Source: Omphiscola glabra
Taxonomy: Eukaryota; Mollusca; Gastropoda; Lymnaeidae
DNA: 64,000 nucleotides
Direction of reading: 5' to 3'
Assembly (NCBI GenBank): GCA_964017045.1
Contig: OZ024808.1
Span: forward strand, 18,655,284 to 18,719,283
Shown: piece after piece, positions 60,201 to 64,000 of the stretch
Position numbering within the stretch: the stretch's first letter is position 1
How the letters are laid out: each line of letters opens with the position of its first letter
Notes under the pieces: model-generated
What the model was told of the DNA's origin: nothing
Seen by the model: the letters and a program-made list of their open reading frames with translations, nothing else
Database searches by the model: none
Translations under genes and position numbers: made by a program

Positions 60201-63200
60201 AAAAATCAATGGCAACTTAATTAATGTCTGCCAATCTGGACAGTTCTTTTGACCTTTTTCATGTGAGCGTACTGGCCGTGATCGTATAGTGGTTAGTACT
60301 TCGCGTTGTGGCCGCGACAACCCAGGTTCGAATCCTGGTCACGGCATTTAGCTGTGTGTCTCGCACCGCCAAGCTCACATTTTTTTAAAAAATAATTTTT
60401 ATTTACGTAAAAATAGTAAAATCAATTTAAACGGAAAGTATTTTTTTAAAATGTTGCTCATTTGCTATTGTCAACTTAATTCTATTGTCAACTTCATTAG
60501 AAATAAGGAAATCACATATAATATAAGTATAAATATTATTAAAATGTTCTCTATTCAAAATTTACAATGCTCCTTTCGTGGAAGCTAAAATGTGAACAAT
60601 TAAATATTAGTTATTGTTTAATGAAATGCCTGCCACATGTAAGCGATTGTAGACTGTAAATAAAAAATAACAATAATGTTGAATTTCATTCCCCAGAATA
60701 AGGAAACACAACTCTAATATAGTAATTTAATTTTGTCTCACTGCAGTTGTTGGTCCTGTACTTGTAACAACAGATCCGGAAAAATTCCAGGCTGATCTCA
60801 GAAACTTGTACGTACAAGGCGGAGGTAAGTAAAAGCACTGGGTCGTTACATCAATACATCCAAGTCGAGTCAAGTTACCTTGATTTATATTCTAATTTTA
60901 ATATGTCTATATTTAACTACAGTGATTTAAGTTCTAACTGTAGAGATTTATCATTTATTTAAATTTAAATTATATTCGAAGGTAACTCCCAACACTTGGA
61001 CCTGTGGCAGTGTTGCTATTAAAATGACCAATATTAAAAATATTAGTAGTAGTAGTAATATTAGTTATTATTAATTTTAAAAAAGTAAGAGCTAAATTTT
61101 TAAGCACATAGCATTAAGCAAAATGTATTTTTATGAAATTCATAAATGTGCACTGTATAGAGCAGCTGGGTGGACCATAAATAAATAGTGAGTTAATTTA
61201 GTTTTTAAAAAATAATTATACTGCACTATACAGTGCATTATTACATTTGTGTCATTGAAAAAAAGACTTCATTCTTTCTTGCCCACTATCTTGTGCTAAA
61301 TTTTAAACATAATTAAAAGCAACCAAAAAACAAAAAACAGTGTTAGTGCATTAAGTCCCCTCGGGATGCCCCATCACACCCTATAGAGAATGGCAATTGA
61401 TCTATTTATAGGAGTTCACATGTATATGTAGGCCCTTTTGATTATCTGTTATAAGGTGACTGTCCAGAAATGAGCATTGGAGCTATAAAGAAAGCACTGG
61501 AGGTCTCTCTTCCTTATTCATTCATCTATGTTTTCACCGATGCCAGAAGTAAAGATTATTACCTCACCGAAGAAGTGCTAGCTCTGATCCAGCAAAAACA
61601 ATCACAGGTACATTGGCCGTCGGTTGGTTTCAATAACTAAATGTATATCTCAAGGAAGAACTGAAGCTCTCATAAAGCACAAACAAGAATGTTGTGATCA
61701 AGTTAAGGAATATTTACTTTGAAGAACAACCTTGACAATATTTCTCTATCCAGAATCAACATTTGAATACCATTTTTAGTACCATTATTTTTACATTTAA
61801 ATTTAATGATATTTTTTTTGTCGGTATCTAATACCATTCTTATCTTTAATACTGTTTTTTCCTAACCATTTATCAAAGAGTGACACATTTTAGTTTTATT
61901 GGAAATTCAATATGAAACCATCTCTCCCATTTAAGTAAAAAAAAATAAAATTATTGTTTGATTTTATTGGTTTCCTGGTTGGCTTGTCTGAGAGTACTCC
62001 AAAAAAAATTAAGCTAATTGCTGCGCTAATTAAAAGGCTCCATAATAAGATTTAGCTGAATCTTTATTTTATTATTTAAACTGAGGAGCTATGTATTTAT
62101 GAATTGTCCAATAAATACAGTTTGTTGTTTGAATAGGTTGTATTTGTCCTAACTGGAGATTGTGGTAATGTAACTCACAGTGGATACAAAGCTTATGAAG
62201 AAATAGCAGCGACAAGCTCTGGTCAGGTGTTTCTGCTCCACAAGTCTCAAGTCAACCAGGTATCACTTAATTTTTTTTAAAAATCTAATAAACCTGTTGC
62301 CATGACAAGGTTTGATTTAATTTTAGAGAAATTAAATATGTGAAATAAATGTATGCTAGTTTATTTTTAATGCATTATTTACAGTAAATTCTTATAATGA
62401 ATCAAATTGGCAATTAATGTAGAAAATCAAATTTCCAGTGATAGGTAAACTGGAAATCCAATTATAAACACACATATTTTGTGATCCAGCAATGTACTAT
62501 GTTCATCCTCAAGGGAATAAAACATCATCAACTCAGCATTTTTAATCTATCAAACACAGAGACACACAATTATTATTTATGTTTAGGAATAAAAGCTTTA
62601 AACAAAACTAGGGTTACACATATTTTATATCATGTTTATCCCATGCTCTCTTAACTAAATTTTACAATCTGATGATTGTCTCTGGTCAACACATAATTCA
62701 GTTTCTTCTGTACACAAAATTTAATTTCACTTCAATAGACATAATCCCAGGCAAATTAATATTTGTATTGTTAGGTCCTTAACTTTGTAAGAGTTGCAGT
62801 CCAGTCCAGAAAGGTGAACTTGCTGTCAGTGAATGAGGACGAAGGCAAGACACAGCTGCTAAATCTTCCATTGGATACGCACCTCAAGGAGGTCACTGTG
62901 TCGGTCAGTGGAGAAAATCCACAAATTATTCTTAAAGACCCTGAAGGTGATGAAACAATTTTTTGGTAAAAATTGAGACAGTTAACTTTATTTAGACAGT
63001 TAACTTTATTTAGACAGTTAACTTTATTTAGACAGTAAATTCAGTAATCTTTATTTAGACAGTTAACTTTATTTAGACAGTTAACATTATTTAGACAGTT
63101 AACTTTGTTAAAACACTAAACTTTATTTAGACAGTTAACTTTGTTTTGACAGTTAACTTTATTGAGACAGTTAACTTTATTTAGACTAATTTTGAAGTAA

Positions 63201-63745
63201 AAATCTCACTCTGCATTTTATATGACAAAGTAATAAATTGTAGGCCTAACGTTTTTAGTATACATTGGCATTAAATAAAATGAATTATAAGATAAAGTTT
63301 TTTGAGAATTAATACTTATCACTAACATTTTGATAACATAACCTAAGAATATAATTTTTTTTTAAAATGTTTCTTAGTATATAACGATATTTTGACTTTG
63401 GAAGTATGCTTATGATTAAAAGCTTACTTTAAAAAAAAAAAGTGATAAATTGCAATATTCTGTATATAATTGCTGATTTTTGGTTTATTTCAACTTTGGT
63501 TTGATTGGTCTACAAAACAGGAAACAAGAAACTGCTCGGCGATGGTTTCACGGAGCTGCTCAGTCTGAGCAACGTCAAAATCGTCAACATTAAAGAACCC
63601 GTTCCAGGGAACTGGAGACTTCGTGTCAGCAGTTCAGGAACACACAGTGTGAGAGTCACTGGCCTCAGCAGTGCAGACTTTGTTGCCGGTTTTTCCAAAC
63701 ACCCATCAAAAGAGTTCTCAAAGACAACATTGCGCCCCATTCAAG
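37865..63745 (+). CDS. HMCN1-like: Hemicentin (HMCN1-like), 5' part, six exons, continues beyond window
   Basis: Secreted extracellular-matrix protein of basement membranes. Exons 37865-38222, 60747-60824, 61456-61607, 62137-62259, 62775-62946 and 63521-63745 join in frame with consistent phases (1, 1, 0, 0, 1, 1) and give 369 residues from the first ATG. The VWA domain starts [18 protein letters not shown] with the MIDAS motif DxTGS, followed by [26 protein letters not shown] and VVFVLTGDC. Then come [13 protein letters not shown] and [18 protein letters not shown], the conserved hemicentin segment after the VWA. The Ig, EGF and G2F parts lie outside the window. Three in-frame starts exist: 37865 (inside a CRE palindrome), 37907 (inside a YY1-like site) and 38000 (good Kozak context, giving a classic signal peptide). 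I favour 38000, which gives 324 residues here. Intron 1 is about 22.5 kb and hosts other genes. Confidence 0.93.
38223..40469. other. Hemicentin intron 1, first part
   Basis: AT-rich unique DNA plus a 13-bp array. The minus ORF at 38618-38914 has no recognised domain. Confidence 0.6.
39068..39462. repeat. 13-bp repeat (GAACTAGAACACT) with higher-order blocks
   Basis: About 30 units; variants (AACCAGAACACTAG, AATACTAGAAC) recur in blocks. Confidence 0.93.
40470..43831 (+). CDS. Chemosensory-type rhodopsin-family GPCR, two exons, nested in hemicentin intron 1
   Basis: Exons 40470-40723 and 42922-43831 join AG|A in frame to give 387 residues with seven hydrophobic segments: TM1 ~31-55 (GVVTN), TM2 ~62-83 (LAAIAVMD, Asp 2.50), TM3 ~108-131, TM4 ~146-166, TM5 ~203-230, TM6 ~286-312, TM7 ~326-352. 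DRY is replaced by VER (129-131), followed by [11 protein letters not shown], and NPxxY by [15 protein letters not shown]. These features are usual in the large molluscan chemosensory-receptor-like families. Sequons lie at N9 and in the second extracellular loop (NRT, NKT). I see no Cys at the canonical TM3/ECL2 disulphide positions. The ligand is unknown. Same strand as the host gene. Donor GTCAAA is weak, acceptor AAACCAG good. Confidence 0.88.
40985..41180. mobile_element. hAT-like terminal fragment in the GPCR intron
   Basis: Right end CCTACGCCACTG reversed reads CAGTGGCGTAGG, a hAT-type terminus. The left end is a G-rich tract (about 18 G) followed by CGTAGCCTAAGGTTAGTGCC, which resembles the terminus at 45180-45213. 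No transposase. Confidence 0.45.
41515..41732. repeat. ~38-bp minisatellite (CCCTCTCACCTTGTCGCACC)
   Basis: Six copies, some lacking TCCT. Lies within the GPCR intron. Confidence 0.93.
41853..42045. mobile_element. hAT (Charlie-like) terminal fragment
   Basis: Begins CAGTGGTCGGCAAATCG, then GCGAGCCGATTGCGGCTC, the typical start of a widespread hAT subgroup. The preceding CTCTAGCA fits a hAT target site, but I find no matching right end, so it is truncated. Confidence 0.5.
42228..42268. repeat. (GT)n microsatellite
   Basis: About 20 GT dinucleotides in the GPCR intron. Confidence 0.98.
42625..42790. repeat. ~18-bp degenerate repeat (GGTGGCCCACAGGTCGGT)
   Basis: About 9 copies just upstream of GPCR exon 2; ORFs here follow the repeat. 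Confidence 0.85.
44011..44016 (+). promoter_or_regulatory. Likely polyadenylation signal of the GPCR gene
   Basis: AATAAA about 180 bases after the GPCR stop codon, on the same strand. Confidence 0.5.
46074..46137. repeat. 19-bp repeat (ACCGGCAACATGGGACAAT)
   Basis: Three to four copies. Confidence 0.9.
46750..46965. repeat. Purine-rich ~18-bp repeat (GACTGAGAGGAGAGTGA)
   Basis: About 12 diverged copies. Confidence 0.85.
47500..47848. repeat. 43-bp minisatellite
   Basis: About 8 copies built of GGACATCTGATACCACAGTA and GTCAAAATGTCCCTCAATTC. Confidence 0.95.
48195..48703 (+). mobile_element. Probable LTR (Ty3/Gypsy-type), solo or broken
   Basis: Starts TGTTGCG and ends CGCTACA, imperfect inverted ends of TG...CA type, 509 bp apart. 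Inside are a TATA-like TTATAAAAGGG at about 48428 and AATAAA at about 48589, in the order expected for an LTR. No flanking 5-bp duplication, primer-binding site or retroviral-type ORF is seen. The 120-bp array begins at its right edge. Confidence 0.5.
48704..49890. repeat. 120-bp higher-order repeat of two ~60-bp monomers
   Basis: About eight almost identical 120-bp dimers. One monomer has ATTATCAGATCATGGTGAAA and AGAGGACATAAATATT; the other has ATTGTCAGTTCATAGTG and ACAGGACCTTCACG. After about 49600 only single, more diverged monomers remain. Confidence 0.96.
49891..51080. other. Hemicentin intron 1, no gene recognised
   Basis: AT-rich unique DNA; the ORF at 50717-50914 is short and unrecognised. 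Confidence 0.5.
51085..51300. repeat. Dispersed repeat, copy of the 11281 family
   Basis: GATGTCCCAACCACGTTTAAA, CGCAGTTGCATTGTTTAA, AGTTATCGGGAATTATATTT and GAAGCAGTC occur in the same order as at 11281-11555. The core GCAGTTATCGGGAATT recurs alone at about 34453. Confidence 0.6.
52150..52470. repeat. ~52-bp minisatellite
   Basis: Six copies built of GGCCTACCCTGCTCCACATT and GATGGCTTTCAATTAGAGCA. Confidence 0.95.
52738..52930 (-). mobile_element. SPIN-like non-autonomous hAT element 3
   Basis: Starts CAGTGTTTCTCAACCTTCCC and ends TATTGATAACCGCTG. Flanks CTTTAAAA / CTTTTAAA fit an altered target duplication. It has an internal duplication of GTAGAGTATATGT. Confidence 0.8.
52931..54070. other. 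Hemicentin intron 1, no gene recognised
   Basis: AT-rich DNA with T-runs; the ORF at 53668-53901 is driven by TTT codons. Confidence 0.5.
54075..54555. repeat. 28-bp minisatellite split by SPIN-like element 4
   Basis: Unit TTACGTCGTAAGCATTAGGC plus CAAAGCTC: about five copies at 54075-54208 and about five at 54407-54555. The break is exactly the transposon and its duplicated 8 bp. Confidence 0.95.
54209..54406 (+). mobile_element. SPIN-like non-autonomous hAT element 4
   Basis: 198 bp from CAGCGGTTCTCAACCTGTGG to AAGTTGAGAACCGCTG. Perfect 8-bp duplication CGTTAGGC at 54201-54208 and 54407-54414. It is close to full-length structure for the short family member and carries no ORF. Confidence 0.93.
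55292..55496 (+). mobile_element. SPIN-like non-autonomous hAT element 5
   Basis: CAGCGGTTCTCAACCTGTGG to GGCTGAGAACCACTG, with duplications GTCTACAC / ATCTACAC (one mismatch). Confidence 0.9.
55780..56070. repeat. ~32-bp degenerate repeat (TCAGTGAAGTACTCACTTAA)
   Basis: About 8 copies with TGTTTCAATTTT. Confidence 0.88.
56245..56500. repeat. ~75-bp repeat, three copies
   Basis: CATAGACTCCTTATAACAAA, GATAGAATACATAGACTCCA and AAGATACAAGTCAAAGACC recur in order. Confidence 0.93.
56795..57030. repeat. 18-bp repeat (CCTCATTATAACAATGTA)
   Basis: About 13 copies; 6-codon period gives repeat ORFs on both strands. Confidence 0.95.
57098..57241 (+). mobile_element. SPIN-like element 6, internally deleted
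   Basis: Only 144 bp, CAGGGGTTCTCAAGCATGTG to AAGGTTGAGAGCCACTG, with perfect duplication CTCTAGAC on both sides. It lacks roughly 55 bp of the middle compared with element 4. Confidence 0.9.
57515..57690 (-). repeat. Dispersed repeat family B, copy 2 (inverted)
   Basis: The reverse complement matches 34527-34680, including AACGAGTCTATGCGCCAAG and TTTCAGCTCGATGGGTCGAC. Confidence 0.65.
58430..58735. repeat. ~33-bp minisatellite built on CAATGGTGA/CAATGATTAG
   Basis: About 10 diverged copies of GAGACAATGGTGATGCAATG plus ATTAGGCAATAGT. Minus ORFs here follow the repeat. Confidence 0.92.
58745..60274. other. Hemicentin intron 1, no gene recognised
   Basis: A loose ~70-bp repeat (GTGAACACTTGGGGCC with ATTCTAATGTT) at about 59285-59520 yields a 167-codon minus ORF. 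The rest is AT-rich unique DNA. Confidence 0.5.
60275..60346 (+). tRNA. tRNA-His (GTG), nested in hemicentin intron 1
   Basis: 72 nt with a 7-bp acceptor stem GCCGTGA/TCACGGC, D-arm containing AGTGGTTAGTAC, anticodon stem TCGCG/CGCGA around loop TTGTGGC (anticodon GTG), T-stem CCAGG/CCTGG around TTCGAAT, and discriminator A. No intron; CCA is not encoded. A T7 tract at 60380-60386 can serve as the Pol III terminator. Sequence and folding are intact, so it is probably functional. Confidence 0.96.
60380..60386 (+). terminator. Pol III T-run terminator for tRNA-His
   Basis: Seven T residues 33 bases after the tRNA 3' end; the first such run downstream. Confidence 0.6.
60747..60824 (+). CDS. HMCN1-like: Hemicentin exon 2
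   Basis: Acceptor TCACTGCAG and donor GTAAGT. Encodes [20 protein letters not shown] and VQGGG. It completes the split codon from exon 1, giving HDPVVGPV. Confidence 0.9.
61456..61607 (+). CDS. HMCN1-like: Hemicentin exon 3
   Basis: Encodes [19 protein letters not shown] then [20 protein letters not shown] and IQQKQSQ. The acceptor TTATAAG is pyrimidine-poor and the donor GTACAT is non-optimal, but the junctions match the family exactly. Confidence 0.9.
62137..62259 (+). CDS. HMCN1-like: Hemicentin exon 4
   Basis: Forty-one codons: [39 protein letters not shown] and NQ. The acceptor is GAATAG and the donor GTATCA. Confidence 0.9.
62775..62946 (+). CDS. HMCN1-like: Hemicentin exon 5
   Basis: Encodes [19 protein letters not shown] and [20 protein letters not shown]. 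The acceptor is TGTTAG and the donor GTGATG. Confidence 0.9.
62985..63188. repeat. 18-bp repeat (AGACAGTTAACTTTATTT)
   Basis: About 11 copies in hemicentin intron 5, starting about 40 bp after the donor. Confidence 0.95.
63521..63745 (+). CDS. HMCN1-like: Hemicentin exon 6
   Basis: Acceptor ACAAAACAG, donor GTAAAG. Encodes [20 protein letters not shown] through [10 protein letters not shown]. The open frame runs on past the donor into intron sequence, where poly(A) and a SPIN-like element follow, so the ATG-to-stop ORF around it is not the gene. Confidence 0.9.
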
Positions 63746-63837
63746 GTAAAGGAAAGAGTTTTTTGTATGTAAAAAAAAAAAAAAAAAAAGAGGCTTTCAT
63801 CTTTTTGATTGAACTAACAAACAACTATTCATTAGAG

Positions 63838-64000
63838 CAGCTGTTCTCAACCTGTTGGTCGCAACCCCTTTTGGGGTCACACAACACTTTCACAAGGGTC
63901 ACCTAAGACCATCTGAAAACACTTATACTTTACAGTTATAAAGTATCAAAGAAAATAATTTTGTGGTTGAGGTCGCCACAACATGAGGAATTGTATAAAA
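63838..64000 (+). mobile_element. SPIN-like element 7, cut by window end
   Basis: Begins CAGCTGTTCTCAACCTGTTG and continues through CACAACATGAGGAATTGTAT. The right terminus lies outside. It is located in hemicentin intron 6, about 90 bp after the donor. Confidence 0.85.

Noticed and set aside
63505..63906. 133-codon ORF as a gene
   Set aside because: Only 63521-63745 is coding (hemicentin exon 6); the rest is intron, poly(A) and a SPIN-like element.

Overview
Eukaryotic, AT-rich, intron-containing DNA of a gastropod mollusc, most likely a freshwater pulmonate snail. The evidence is (i) a molluscan chemosensory-receptor-like GPCR, (ii) a split hemicentin gene with animal-type splice sites, and (iii) at least seven short SPIN-like hAT transposons, a family known in tetrapods, Rhodnius and the pond snail Lymnaea. 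There are no bacterial operons, ribosome binding sites or CRISPR arrays. The species call is inference.

Left edge (1-1942): the 3' part of a small split gene, plus strand, four exons readable in one frame. Its repeated PGYxGFIPR / KYTGYIP / FGxTYG motifs are those of the ciliary and sperm microtubule-inner-protein group (DUF2475; SPMIP5/C10orf82-like). A 31-bp minisatellite sits in one of its introns.

1943-37400: about 35 kb in which I find no further host gene. It is a patchwork of AT-rich unique DNA, more than twenty unrelated tandem arrays (units 9-62 bp, including a 4.7-kb array of a 31-bp unit and a 1.7-kb array of a 33-bp unit), two SPIN-like elements, a 1.3-kb decayed hAT transposon with a recognisable transposase C-terminus, a large foldback palindrome and retroposon fragments.

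37500-64000: the 5' end of a hemicentin (HMCN1-like) gene, plus strand. Six exons encode the signal peptide, the complete VWA domain and the start of the following conserved region; the gene runs off the right edge. Intron 1 is about 22.5 kb and contains a complete two-exon chemosensory-type GPCR gene (40470-43831, 387 aa), a tRNA-His(GTG) gene, four SPIN-like elements, a probable LTR and many tandem arrays. A further SPIN-like element lies in intron 6.

By my rough tally tandem repeats make up close to a third of the window. Most of the longer open reading frames outside the genes are products of these repeats, not genes. I see no convincing new defence or biosynthetic system. The most interesting points are the nested gene architecture, the SPIN-like insertions with target-site duplications (one inside a minisatellite), an array carrying CRE sites in most units, and the layered structure of the 31-bp satellite.
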